A DNA stretch of 17,660 nucleotides from Microcystis aeruginosa W13-11 (GCA_009995705.1 JAADBR010000086.1:1-17660), one strand, 5' to 3'. Shown: positions 1 through 7,254, counted from the first letter of the stretch. Numbers and translations are program-made. Notes: a model not told the origin generated them from the letters alone.

Positions 1-117
1 TATATACTCACTTCTCTGCGATGCAGTCGCACTCGCGGGAGCGCATTTTGTAGCTTGCTTAAAGCTTTGTTTCTGTCTGTATCACTTGTTACTTTTTAAA
101 ATGAGAATTGCTGTTCT

Positions 118-360
118 AATTAAATTGAAGATAGATTTTGTCCTTGATCCCCCCTTAATTCTCCCTTGATAAGGGGAGTGCCGATCCCCCCTTAATCCTC
201 CCTTGATAAGGGGAGTGCCGATCCCCCCTTAATCCCCCCTTGATAAGGGGAGTGCCGATCCCCCCTTAATCCCCCCTTGATAAGGGGAGTGCCGATCCCC
301 CCTTAATCCCCCCTTGATAAGGGGGGAAATATGATAATTTTTAACACCTACCTAGTTAGA
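118..360. repeat. Fold-back repeat element (copy 1) with 37-bp tandem array
   Basis: This intergenic element has a core of head-to-tail 37-bp units starting at 146, 183, 220, 257 and 294. The last unit is incomplete and ends near 326. Each unit joins a C-run, TTGATAAGGGG and GTGCCGAT, so each can fold as CCCCCCTT/AAGGGG hairpins. The left flank (118-136, AATTAAATTGAAGATAGAT) matches 13116-13134 at 17 of 19 bases. The right flank (336-354, AATTTTTAACACCTACCTA) is identical to 7428-7446. Shared flanks around a variable core mark it as one copy of a dispersed family. That it is a non-autonomous mobile or REP-like element is inference; no transposase accompanies it. Confidence 0.8.
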
Positions 361-559
361 ATAATCGACTAAACCGAATAAATCCCGATTAATCGGACAA
401 AATAGGGCAATTTGCCCATTCAGAGGCCAGAGGGCAGAAAAATTGTCAGATAATCGGGAAAAAGTGACAGGGGAAAAATTTTTCTGGACTGGAGTAGCCA
501 AAAAATCCCAGTCTGGGTAAAATTGATTATCGATCGATTGTGTGAGGAGTCCGACCCCC
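361..559. other. Intergenic leader upstream of the SpoIID-like gene
   Basis: No convincing gene lies between the repeat element and the first CDS. The stretch holds a perfect 12-bp palindrome CCGATTAATCGG (386-397) and a near-palindrome GGGCAATTTGCCC. The minus strand is open across it, but that reading frame runs on antisense into the SpoIID-like gene and is treated as a shadow. The ribosome-binding site of the downstream gene, GAGGAG, is at 544-549. Confidence 0.4.
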
Positions 560-1699
560 ATGACCAATAAACACACAGCAAGGCTGCTGGGTAGTTGCCT
601 GCAGCGCCTGCCTGCCCATAGTTGGCTCGTCCTAGTTTTTTGGGCTTTGATTATCGCTCCAGTCCAAGCTGCTGTCGAATTACGCATTGCCATCAGTAAA
701 GGTGTTAGCGCCGTCTCCGTGGGTAGTTCCACCGATGCTGTGGTGAAAGATGGGGCCGGGAGAGTCCTAGGAGAATTAACCGCCATGAATGCCCTCAATG
801 CTAATCCCAGAGGAAAAGCGGTGGGTTTGGCCGATTGGCAGGCTAGTCAATTGATCATCGAACCGGAGAATGATGGTTACGTCTGGATTAATGATCGCTG
901 GTATCGAGGACGCACAAGGATCATTCGGCAAGGTTCTGGGGTGACAGCCCTAAATTTAGTCGATTTAGAGGAATATCTCTATAGTGTCGTCGGTGCGGAG
1001 GCGATTCCCTCCTGGCCGCAAGAGGCCCTAAAAGCCCAATCTGTGGCGGCCCGCACCTATGCTCTCTACCAAATGAATACTTCCGGCAATCGCATCTACG
1101 ATCTCGATACTACCACCCGCACCCAAGTTTATAAGGGTCTAGAAAGCGAGTTTACTAGCACCCACGAGGCAGTTAAGGCCACCGCCGGGCAAATTATGAG
1201 TTTCAACGGCAAACCGATTTTAGCGGTGTTTCACTCCTCCTCCGGGGGTCATACGGAAAATGTCGAAGATGTTTGGAATTCCCCCTTACCCTACCTGCGC
1301 GGTGTCGTCGATTACGACCAAGTCGCCCCGGTATTCCAATGGTCAAAAAACTTTAGCGCCGGGGAATTAGGCCGTTTAATTGGTGGTGTCGGTCGTGTGC
1401 GATCGCTATCTCCCGAAAGAACCACTCCCCACGGACGGGTGATTAGAATGCGTATAGTGGGCGATCAAGGCTCTAAATTAATCTCTGATACCCAATTACG
1501 GCGATTCCTCGAGCTGCGTAGTACCCTATTCACGATTTCAGCTAATAACGGTACTTTTGCCATTAATGGTCGCGGTTTCGGTCATGGGATCGGTTTAAGT
1601 CAATGGGGCGCTTTTTCCCTCGCTGACCAAGGGGTGACTTATGACCGCATTCTCAGCCATTATTATCAAAATGCTCGTTTAACTGAAATGCCCAATTAA
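560..1699 (+). CDS. SpoIID/LytB domain protein, predicted secreted peptidoglycan lytic transglycosylase
   Basis: Related to Bacillus SpoIID, which cleaves peptidoglycan glycan strands that lack stem peptides. In cyanobacteria such proteins are exported and probably act in the periplasm. About residues 22-37 form a hydrophobic signal segment ending in PVQA, a plausible Sec cleavage site. The SpoIID core follows: the GAEAIPSWPQEALKAQSVAA motif, whose Glu (about residue 147) matches the family catalytic acid, then RTYAL, and a C-terminal GRGFGHGIGLSQWGA block typical of the family. ATG 560 is chosen over GTG 542 because GAGGAG (544-549) sits 10 nt before the ATG, whereas the GTG would overlap that site. 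About 379 aa, intact. It is followed by a short repeat-bearing gap and fabZ. The family call is firm; substrate and physiological role are inferred. Confidence 0.87.
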   Translation: MTNKHTARLLGSCLQRLPAHSWLVLVFWALIIAPVQAAVELRIAISKGVSAVSVGSSTDAVVKDGAGRVLGELTAMNALNANPRGKAVGLADWQASQLIIEPENDGYVWINDRWYRGRTRIIRQGSGVTALNLVDLEEYLYSVVGAEAIPSWPQEALKAQSVAARTYALYQMNTSGNRIYDLDTTTRTQVYKGLESEFTSTHEAVKATAGQIMSFNGKPILAVFHSSSGGHTENVEDVWNSPLPYLRGVVDYDQVAPVFQWSKNFSAGELGRLIGGVGRVRSLSPERTTPHGRVIRMRIVGDQGSKLISDTQLRRFLELRSTLFTISANNGTFAINGRGFGHGIGLSQWGAFSLADQGVTYDRILSHYYQNARLTEMPN

Positions 1700-1719
1700 A
1701 AAGGCTGTCAGCCGTTTCC

Positions 1720-1752
1720 AGTAAACTGATCACTGATAACTGATAACTGATT
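1720..1752. repeat. Short ACTGATA heptamer repeats
   Basis: The gap after the SpoIID-like gene has AGTAAACTGATCACTGATA followed by further ACTGATA units. It matches the end of the repeat near 3617-3640 and, on the opposite strand, the CAGTTAT array at 7266. It is a small member of the heptamer repeat family found throughout this window. Confidence 0.6.
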
Positions 1753-1774
1753 GTGAGATAATGTCTAATCTCAC
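1753..1774 (+). promoter_or_regulatory. Perfect inverted repeat just upstream of fabZ
   Basis: GTGAGAT (1753-1759) and ATCTCAC (1768-1774) are perfect inverted arms of 7 bp separated by 8 nt, ending 18 nt before the fabZ ATG. It could be a protein-binding dyad or an RNA hairpin close to the ribosome-binding region. No regulator can be named from the sequence. Confidence 0.45.
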
Positions 1775-1792
1775 TTGTAATTTTTGACTTGC

Positions 1793-2272
1793 ATGACCAT
1801 CGTTACCGAAGCCTTAACCGAGTTGGAACCAGTCATAAAAACTACCTTTACCGTTGAGGAAATTCGCCAACTACTGCCCCATCGTTATCCCTTTGCCCTA
1901 GTCGATCGCATTATTGACTATGTACCAGGTAAAAAAGCCGTTGGCCTAAAAAATGTCACGATCAACGAGCCTTTTTTCCCCGGTCATATTCCCAGTCGTC
2001 CCTTGATGCCGGGGGTGTTAATTGTGGAATCCATGGCCCAAGTGGGGGGAGTGATTTTGACTCAATTACCCGGGATGAAAGGGAAATTTTTTGCCTTCGC
2101 TGGCATTGATAAAACCCGTTTTCGTCGTCCTGTGGTGCCGGGAGATCAATTAATTATGACGGTGGAATTATTATCCTTCAAGATGAATAAAATTGCTAAA
2201 ATGCAAGGGGAAGCAAGAGTCGATGGGCAATTGGCCGCCCAGGGTGAAATGATGTTTTCTGTCTTTGATTGA
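1793..2272 (+). CDS. fabZ: 3-hydroxyacyl-[acyl-carrier-protein] dehydratase FabZ
   Basis: Dehydrates (3R)-hydroxyacyl-ACP to trans-2-enoyl-ACP in the cytosolic type II fatty-acid elongation cycle. Hot-dog fold markers are clear: [14 protein letters not shown] near the N-terminus, then [20 protein letters not shown], which contains the catalytic His (about residue 65) and Glu (about residue 79). ATG 1793 is preferred over the in-frame TTG 1784; the TTG would add only three residues. At about 159 aa the protein has the usual family length plus a short N-terminal extension common in cyanobacteria. The lpxC and lpxA genes that often flank fabZ are absent. The stop is 3 nt before the next start, so fabZ and the TspO-like gene are probably cotranscribed. 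Confidence 0.95.
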   Translation: MTIVTEALTELEPVIKTTFTVEEIRQLLPHRYPFALVDRIIDYVPGKKAVGLKNVTINEPFFPGHIPSRPLMPGVLIVESMAQVGGVILTQLPGMKGKFFAFAGIDKTRFRRPVVPGDQLIMTVELLSFKMNKIAKMQGEARVDGQLAAQGEMMFSVFD

Positions 2273-2275
2273 CCT

Positions 2276-3043
2276 ATGAATTTTGATCGAGATCGTCTCC
2301 GACAAGAACTAAATTTATTTGCTATTCTAGGGGCTTTTATTACCAATATTTTCGCTAATATTTTTCCTCTTAAGGGCGAAAATATCGGGGCTATCTCGAA
2401 TACAGTTTTTCAAGATGTCTTAATTGTTCCCGCTAATTATGCTTTTGCGATCTGGGGATTAATTTATCTGGGTTTAATTAGTCTGGGAATTTACCAAGCT
2501 TTGGCTTTTAATAAAACTGAACCACGTTTGCGTCGGTTAGGCTACGAATTAGCCATCGCTAGTGCTTGTCAGATTCTCTGGGTAATTCTCTTTCAATTGC
2601 GTTTTTTTACCCTGTCTTTACTGGCAATGCTAGGCATTTTAATTCCTCTCATCCGGCTTTATCTTCGCTTAGAAATTAATCGCTTGATTGTGAATCGTAA
2701 ACAGGGTTTATTAGTTAATGCTCCTATTAGTATTTATTTCGCTTGGATTAGCGTGGCCACGATTGTCAATGTCGCTTCGGTGCTAGATTGGATCGACTGG
2801 CAGCGATGGGGTCTAACTGACCAGATCTGGACGGTAATAATTCTGCTTATCGGGGCGATAATCGCGATTTTAGTCGGTTTAAAAAGAAAAGATCGGGCTT
2901 TTATCGGGGTGTTTATCTGGGCTTTTTTGGCGATCGCTGTTAAACAGATTTCTCTGCCTCTAATTGCGATAACAGCGATTATATTAGCGATTATCCTAAC
3001 TTTTCTGGTTTTTCGTGGCAATTTTCGCCCTCTGAGTCGTTAA
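2276..3043 (+). CDS. TspO/MBR-family-like polytopic membrane protein (tryptophan-rich sensory protein)
   Basis: A 255-aa, very hydrophobic protein with roughly six or seven predicted membrane segments. The FAIWGLIYLGLISLGIYQ segment (about residues 58-75) and the later PISIYFAWISVATIVNVAS segment (about residues 147-165) resemble the conserved helices of TspO/MBR proteins, which bind tetrapyrroles or other hydrophobic ligands. It is longer than the classical five-helix, about 160-aa TspO and has fewer tryptophans, so it belongs to a divergent extended group. Ligand and role are unknown. It starts 3 nt after the fabZ stop. Its stop overlaps the stop of the convergent VOC gene in the palindrome TTAA (3040-3043), leaving no room for an intergenic terminator. 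Confidence 0.72.
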   Translation: MNFDRDRLRQELNLFAILGAFITNIFANIFPLKGENIGAISNTVFQDVLIVPANYAFAIWGLIYLGLISLGIYQALAFNKTEPRLRRLGYELAIASACQILWVILFQLRFFTLSLLAMLGILIPLIRLYLRLEINRLIVNRKQGLLVNAPISIYFAWISVATIVNVASVLDWIDWQRWGLTDQIWTVIILLIGAIIAILVGLKRKDRAFIGVFIWAFLAIAVKQISLPLIAITAIILAIILTFLVFRGNFRPLSR

Positions 3044-3516
3044 GATGCCCGATCACAGCGAATTTCGACGATAAAGCCATCGGGATCGTAGAAGTAAACC
3101 CCTCTCCCAGTCGGCCGGGTTACGGGTCCACTAGCAATAGTAATTCCCTGACTTTGTAGCACTTCTAGGGCAAAATCGAAGCATTCCGGGGCAATATCGA
3201 AGGCTAAATGGTTGGCACGGGTAAAAGCGATTTCGGGATTGTCGTCGGGAGGGTTTAAATCTGGTTCCCAAAATAGGTCAATTACTGTACCATCGGGGGT
3301 GATAAAATTGGCCACTTTTCCCTGGGCAACTAATTCTTTTAAGGTACTGGGAATTTTTTCCCCCACTAATTCCTCTAATCCTAATATTTCCCCATAAAAA
3401 TGACGAGAGGCATCCATATCTTTGACGTTGAAAGCGATATGATGAACTTTTCGCAGTTGACCGATTTTGAGTTTTTTCGCAGTTACGAAAGGGCTAATAG
3501 TCATTTTAGTTATCAT
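3040..3516 (-). CDS. VOC-family (glyoxalase/bleomycin-resistance/dioxygenase fold) protein
   Basis: A single-subunit vicinal-oxygen-chelate protein of 158 aa made of two beta-alpha-beta-beta-beta modules. Module 1 begins VHHIAFNVKDMDASRHFYGE, with candidate metal ligand His25 or His26. Module 2 begins NHLAFDIAPECF (His103) and ends DPDGFIVEI (Glu151). These positions fit the His/Glu metal sites of the superfamily. The family covers glyoxalases, extradiol dioxygenases and antibiotic-binding proteins, and the substrate cannot be read here. Two starts are possible (3516, or the Met at 3504); neither has a clear ribosome-binding site. The 3' end overlaps the TspO-like gene by 4 nt in convergent orientation. 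Confidence 0.85.
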   Translation of the reverse strand: MITKMTISPFVTAKKLKIGQLRKVHHIAFNVKDMDASRHFYGEILGLEELVGEKIPSTLKELVAQGKVANFITPDGTVIDLFWEPDLNPPDDNPEIAFTRANHLAFDIAPECFDFALEVLQSQGITIASGPVTRPTGRGVYFYDPDGFIVEIRCDRAS

Positions 3517-3543
3517 TTATCAGTAAAGGATTGGGGGATTTTT

Positions 3544-3640
3544 CAGTGAACAGTAATCAGTAATCAGTGAAAAGACAGCACTATTAATGTCATTTAATAC
3601 TCCTCATTTAATACCGTTAACTGATAACTGATAACTGATT
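3544..3640. repeat. Dispersed repeat (second family), copy A
   Basis: It begins CAGTGAACAGTAATCAG and has TCAGTGAAAAGACAGCA near the start, then a divergent middle, then ACTGATAACTGATAACTGATT. The start and end are near-complementary (CAGTAATCAG against the complement of CTGATAACTG), so it can fold back. Copy B lies at 8532-8671. It occupies most of the gap between the VOC and SirB1 genes. Confidence 0.7.
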
Positions 3641-3646
3641 GGCGAC

Positions 3647-4465
3647 TTAAGAGTTAATTTTTTGCAATAATTGTCGAATGGATTCGGCATCTTGAGCGTT
3701 GGGTAGGAGAGCGAGATAGAAGCCTAAATCCTGTTGCGCTTGGCTGAGTTGTCCAATTTGATAGTAAACTAAACCTCGATCGCGCAGCTCTAGGGGATGA
3801 TTAGGAATGAGCAAAAGTAGTAGATCTATTGTCCGAATTGTCTGAGACCATTGTTGACGATTCAGGTAAATATATTTTAAATTAGTCAACAAACGTAATA
3901 AAATTTGCTGATTGGTAGCAATATTGAGAAAATGTTCTTCTAATTTAACTGGCTGTTGATAAATTTGACTTAATCTTTCTTGACAGTCCTGTTTAAATAG
4001 GATTTCACCACCGTGAAAGGGATCGACAAAAATTTCCACTTCCTCGAAATCGGGACGGATAATAAAATGCCCTGGCATACCAATTCCTACCATAGGAAAA
4101 TCGATCTGTTTGGCAATCTCTAAATAGATAATCGAGAGAGTGAGCGGAATACCGGTGCGGCGATCAATTACGTCATTTAAGTAGCTGTTGCGGGGGTCAT
4201 AGTATTCTTGGGTATTACCGGTAAACTGTAAATCTTCAAACAAATATTGATTGATAACCTTGACTATTTTTAAGGGATATAATCTATCGGGTAGGCGTTT
4301 TTTTACCTCGTCAGCCATTAAGTTTATCCTATTTAAATAGTGATCAATCTTGAGACGGGGATATTCAAAATTGGCTATTTGTAGAGCTGCCCGAGCTAGA
4401 TTTATCTCATGATCAGGATGTTGAATTGTTTCGATGAAGGCCTGGTATAAGAGTTCAAGGGTCAT
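3647..4465 (-). CDS. SirB1-family protein (transglutaminase-like domain plus TPR-like C-terminus)
   Basis: A 272-aa cyanobacterial member of the SirB1 family. The central part has the family signature: NSYLNDVIDRRTGIPLTLSI (about residues 93-112), then VGIGMPGHFIIR and IFVDPFHGGE, resembling a transglutaminase-type fold. The C-terminal 75 residues are leucine-rich helices with a tetratricopeptide-like RGLVYYQIGQLSQAQQDLGF segment. Biochemical function is not established for this family, and the link to E. coli sirB1 is by sequence only. It is downstream of the metallophosphatase gene in the same orientation, with a 78-nt gap holding an inverted repeat, so linkage in one transcript is uncertain. 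Confidence 0.82.
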   Translation of the reverse strand: MTLELLYQAFIETIQHPDHEINLARAALQIANFEYPRLKIDHYLNRINLMADEVKKRLPDRLYPLKIVKVINQYLFEDLQFTGNTQEYYDPRNSYLNDVIDRRTGIPLTLSIIYLEIAKQIDFPMVGIGMPGHFIIRPDFEEVEIFVDPFHGGEILFKQDCQERLSQIYQQPVKLEEHFLNIATNQQILLRLLTNLKYIYLNRQQWSQTIRTIDLLLLLIPNHPLELRDRGLVYYQIGQLSQAQQDLGFYLALLPNAQDAESIRQLLQKINS

Positions 4466-4500
4466 TAGAAAAGGGTATTAATCAGATTATCAACTATTTT

Positions 4501-4526
4501 AACCGATCCTTCTGGTTTTATCGGTT
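4501..4526 (-). terminator. Possible terminator hairpin after the metallophosphatase gene
   Basis: AACCGAT (4501-4507) and ATCGGTT (4520-4526) are perfect 7-bp arms around a 12-nt loop, starting 17 nt beyond the minus-strand stop. Read on the minus strand the stem is followed by AAAATAG and not by a T-run, so it is not a standard intrinsic terminator. On the plus strand it is followed by CTCTTTT. Confidence 0.33.
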
Positions 4527-4543
4527 CTCTTTTCTGATCACTA

Positions 4544-5338
4544 TTAAAGATTCAGCGATTTAGATGAGCTTTCCCCGGAGGAGTAACGAGAAATCTTGTC
4601 AAGGTCTAGATTAACCACCGCTTTTTCTAAAGGGATCGTGCGACAATTTTTAGATTGATCCTGCACTTGATAAACTAATTGATTTGTCCAATCTAAAGCA
4701 GTTAACCAACCACTTTGGGGATGATAAACCCCAGTTTCAATGTCTAGCCAACCGCTGCCGCGAGCTAGTTGTCCCGGTTTGACATCGGGAAAGGTAAAGG
4801 TTAAAGTATGACCTGTGATGATTAGTTTATCCTTGAAATAGGGTTGGGTCATGGTATGAAATTCGTTTCTAATCCAACAAAACTCCTCGTTTGTTTGCTG
4901 TTCAAGGGGATATTCTGGGTGTACTCCCGCATGAACTAACCAAATATCTCCTAGGTCTAAATAAGCGGGTAGGGATTGGAACCAATTGATATGCTCGGCG
5001 GGTATATTGTTATTATAACTTAGTAGTGTCGCCGCCCCGCCACTCTCGATCCAACCGTTTAACCATCTTTCAGAAACTTCTTTTCCTGCTAAAGCTTTTA
5101 AGAGCATATATTCATGATTTCCTAGGAGACACTGGTAGTTATTTTTGATGACAAAATCCACCACTTCTAAGCTCTGCTCTCCTCGATCAATTAAATCCCC
5201 CAGAAAATAAACCTCATCCTCACTATCAGGAGCAACTCGGTTTAATAGTCGCAAAAGTGCCTGAAAATTGCCATGCACATCTCCGATAATAATACGACGC
5301 GGTTCTTGAGTTTGTTTCCCTATGTTTCTAAAAAACAT
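4544..5338 (-). CDS. Calcineurin-like metallophosphoesterase (PPP-type serine/threonine phosphatase family)
   Basis: A 264-aa cytosolic phosphoesterase. The PPP motifs appear in order: GDVHGN (19-24), GDLIDRG (47-53), GNHEY (73-77), then LVHAGVHPEYP and IITGHTLTF, supplying the His, Asp and Asn ligands of a dinuclear metal centre. This matches bacterial PrpA/PrpB-like or bis(5'-nucleosyl)-tetraphosphatase (ApaH-like) enzymes, and the sequence alone does not decide between protein and nucleotide substrates. The start has a strong AGGGAGG ribosome-binding site. A TATAAT on the minus strand (5412-5417) is 74 nt upstream. The C-terminal 40 residues are polar, serine-rich and not part of the core fold. 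Confidence 0.87.
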   Translation of the reverse strand: MFFRNIGKQTQEPRRIIIGDVHGNFQALLRLLNRVAPDSEDEVYFLGDLIDRGEQSLEVVDFVIKNNYQCLLGNHEYMLLKALAGKEVSERWLNGWIESGGAATLLSYNNNIPAEHINWFQSLPAYLDLGDIWLVHAGVHPEYPLEQQTNEEFCWIRNEFHTMTQPYFKDKLIITGHTLTFTFPDVKPGQLARGSGWLDIETGVYHPQSGWLTALDWTNQLVYQVQDQSKNCRTIPLEKAVVNLDLDKISRYSSGESSSKSLNL

Positions 5339-5411
5339 ACACCCCTCCCTAATCCCTGAGATTGCTACTCTTTTATTGCTAAAAAAGTAGTTTTTATATA
5401 GTCTTAATTTT

Positions 5412-5440
5412 ATTATAGGACAAGCCTTTCCCTTTGACAG
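5412..5440 (-). promoter_or_regulatory. Candidate sigma-70 promoter of the metallophosphatase gene
   Basis: On the minus strand TATAAT (5417-5412) is preceded, after 17 nt, by CTGTCA (5440-5435), which matches 4 of 6 bases of TTGACA. The -10 element is perfect and the -35 is weak. It would give a leader of about 65 nt. Confidence 0.4.
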
Positions 5441-5460
5441 TCACTCCCTCCTAAGAACCG

Positions 5461-5508
5461 CCAGAGAAAGGCTGTAATTATTTTGTAAAGTATTTTTACA
5501 ATCTCTGG
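5461..5508. other. Nested inverted repeats, possible structured RNA or regulatory site
   Basis: CCAGAGA (5461-5467) is complementary to TCTCTGG (5502-5508), and TTGTAAA (5483-5489) to TTTACAA (5495-5501). The two right-hand arms are adjacent and the left-hand arms are 15 nt apart. A second TGTAA (5473-5477) could compete for the inner pairing. No promoter or known RNA family was recognised. Confidence 0.45.
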
Positions 5509-5672
5509 ACAGAGAGCGGTCGGGTTATGGTACTATTTTTTTATGATCAGTTTTTATATAATTGGACATCAGCACTCATAGCTAAACGCAAAGATTCCCA
5601 TTCTATAAAAAAGTATCTCAAAAAAATGCTCCCTTGTCAAGCATCATCAAAAAAAAAGTTTTTTTTTGAGAT

Positions 5673-5678
5673 TATAAT
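5673..5678 (+). promoter_or_regulatory. TATAAT -10 element upstream of nagA
   Basis: A perfect TATAAT lies 25 nt before the nagA ATG, between two A/T tracts. No -35 hexamer is recognisable; the expected position is inside the A9 run. The implied leader is very short and has no evident Shine-Dalgarno sequence. Confidence 0.4.
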
Positions 5679-5703
5679 AAAAAAAAATTAGTTTTCTGCT
5701 GCT

Positions 5704-6855
5704 ATGATAACCCTAATTAACGCTAGAATTCCCGCCCATCAGGATCGACAACAAATAGAGATAAATGCTGCGGGAAAGATCGAGAGAATCACGGAGATGG
5801 GGGGAAGGAAAAAAGGGGAAAAGATTATCGATATGGAAGGGGATTGGCTATCCTTAGGAGGAGTAGATTTACAGATCAATGGAGGATTAGGATTAGCATT
5901 TCCTGACTTAGAAATAACAGATCTAGAAAAATTAGATAAGATTAGCGATTATCTGGGGAATCAAGGAATTGATGGTTATCTTCCCACCCTAGTCACCACG
6001 TCCGTGGAGAAATTTCAAAAATCACTCTCAGTAATTGCCAAATATATCGAAAAACAGCAACAGGAAAATCGATCGAGCGCCCAGGTTTTAGGAGTACATT
6101 TAGAGGGACCATTTTTAAACTATGAAAAAAGGGGAGCGCATCCGGGACAATATCTTTTAAACCCAAGTATAGAAACAGTAGATAAAATTTTTGGGGACTA
6201 CTTATCGATTGTAAAAATTATCACTCTAGCACCAGAATTAGATAGTAGCGGTACGGTGATTAAATACCTAAGCGATCGAGGAATTACCGTCAGTTTAGGA
6301 CATTCGCAAGCGAGTCAAGAAATAGCCAAAAAAGCCTTTTTCCAAGGGGCAAAAATGGTTACTCATGCCTTTAATGCCATGCCTCCTTTACATCATCGTC
6401 AACCGGGTTTATTAGGGGAAGCAATTATCAATCGCGAGGTATATTGTGGGTTAATTGCCGATGGTCAACACATCCATCCAACCATGATAGAATTATTACT
6501 AAAAGCCAGTAATTATCATCAAGGAATTTTCTTAGTTAGTGATGCTTTAGCGCCGATTGGTTTAGGGGATGGTGTCTATCCTTGGGACGAGAGAGAAATT
6601 GAAGTCAAACAGGGAACAGCAAGACTTTTTGACGGTACTTTAGCGGGAACAACCTTACCCTTATTACAAGGAGTAGCCAATTTAGTTAACTGGGGAATAT
6701 GTGATTTAGAAACGGCAATTCTTCTAGCGACAGAATCCCCCAGAAAAGCGATCAGATTAGCGGGTTTATCAGTGGGACAACCTGCCAACTTTTTGCGCTG
6801 GCAATCTGCATCAAATTGGGAAAGATTGGATTTCCGTCAGCATTTTGGACTCTAA
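5704..6855 (+). CDS. nagA: N-acetylglucosamine-6-phosphate deacetylase NagA
   Basis: Hydrolyses GlcNAc-6-phosphate to glucosamine-6-phosphate and acetate, feeding recycled amino sugars back into cell-wall synthesis. It is an amidohydrolase-fold protein of 383 aa, the usual length. VDLQINGG (54-61) replaces the HxH motif as is typical of NagA. HLEGPF holds Glu134, SLGHSQAS His200, THAFNAMPPLHHR His221 and VSDALAP the catalytic Asp280; spacing fits E. coli NagA (E131, H195, H216, D273). No nagB or transporter gene is adjacent. The last 45 nt overlap the 3' end of the convergent minus-strand gene, and both reading frames are intact. Confidence 0.93.
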   Translation: MITLINARIPAHQDRQQIEINAAGKIERITEMGGRKKGEKIIDMEGDWLSLGGVDLQINGGLGLAFPDLEITDLEKLDKISDYLGNQGIDGYLPTLVTTSVEKFQKSLSVIAKYIEKQQQENRSSAQVLGVHLEGPFLNYEKRGAHPGQYLLNPSIETVDKIFGDYLSIVKIITLAPELDSSGTVIKYLSDRGITVSLGHSQASQEIAKKAFFQGAKMVTHAFNAMPPLHHRQPGLLGEAIINREVYCGLIADGQHIHPTMIELLLKASNYHQGIFLVSDALAPIGLGDGVYPWDEREIEVKQGTARLFDGTLAGTTLPLLQGVANLVNWGICDLETAILLATESPRKAIRLAGLSVGQPANFLRWQSASNWERLDFRQHFGL

Positions 6856-7254
6856 CTGTTGAATGAGGGTATCAAGATCGACTTCGAGGCGATCAAAACA
6901 TTCAGGAGGAGAAAGATCGGGTTGAAAATAAATCAATTTTACCTGACCATCACCGATAGCAACTATAGCTACTTCTTCGCTGGGATTATAGCGATAGATA
7001 ATCCCAAGCATCTCTTGAATTTTGCAATTAACCTTGCGATTTAATTTCTCTAGAGCTTCCCTAGAACAACAGACAAAATGGGGCTGAGGTTTAAGATCGA
7101 TGCCCAAGGTTTCTTGAGCATCTTCTCCCCATTCCGAGAGTAAACCCCACATTAAACCAGCTAATTCCTGTTGATTTTCTTGCACAAATTGATCTAATTG
7201 ATAGCGCCATTGATTAGCGGGATCATCGGGTATTGCTTGTTCAAATCTCATCAT
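6811..7254 (-). CDS. Cyanobacterial conserved protein, possibly a CcmS-like carboxysome chaperone
   Basis: A soluble, acidic 147-aa protein without signal peptide or membrane segment. An N-terminal helical part (NQWRYQLDQFVQENQQELAG) is followed by an alpha/beta part with PHFVCCSREALEKLN and EEVAIVAIGDGQVKLIYFQP, then a glutamine-rich helical tail. I recognise it as a conserved cyanobacterial family. The pattern resembles the small protein named CcmS, reported to assist assembly of beta-carboxysome shells, but I could not confirm this and no carboxysome genes are nearby. Tandem Met codons at 7254 and 7251 make the exact start ambiguous. Its final 15 codons lie within the antisense of nagA. 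Confidence 0.72.
   Translation of the reverse strand: MMRFEQAIPDDPANQWRYQLDQFVQENQQELAGLMWGLLSEWGEDAQETLGIDLKPQPHFVCCSREALEKLNRKVNCKIQEMLGIIYRYNPSEEVAIVAIGDGQVKLIYFQPDLSPPECFDRLEVDLDTLIQQLESKMLTEIQSFPI

Larger units (their letters stand above)
5339..5703. other. 365-bp divergent intergenic region, AT-rich, with inverted repeats
   Basis: The region separates the minus-strand phosphatase gene from nagA. It contains a minus-strand promoter candidate (5412-5440), a nested inverted-repeat segment (5461-5508), an A9-G-T9 near-palindrome (5647-5669), a second A9 run (5679-5687) and a TATAAT (5673-5678) upstream of nagA. No reading frame in it looks like a gene. Confidence 0.6.

Noticed and set aside
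146..326. Regularly spaced repeats that might be a CRISPR array
   Set aside because: The repeats are contiguous 37-bp units with no unique spacers, and no cas genes are present.
352..798. A 148-codon minus-strand frame covering the first gene's leader
   Set aside because: More than half of it is antisense to the SpoIID-like signal peptide and core start. It has no recognisable domain and its start lies inside the real gene.
1699..1720. GGCTGTCAGCC as terminator of the SpoIID-like gene
   Set aside because: The stem leaves a loop that is too small unless shortened to three pairs, and no T-run follows.
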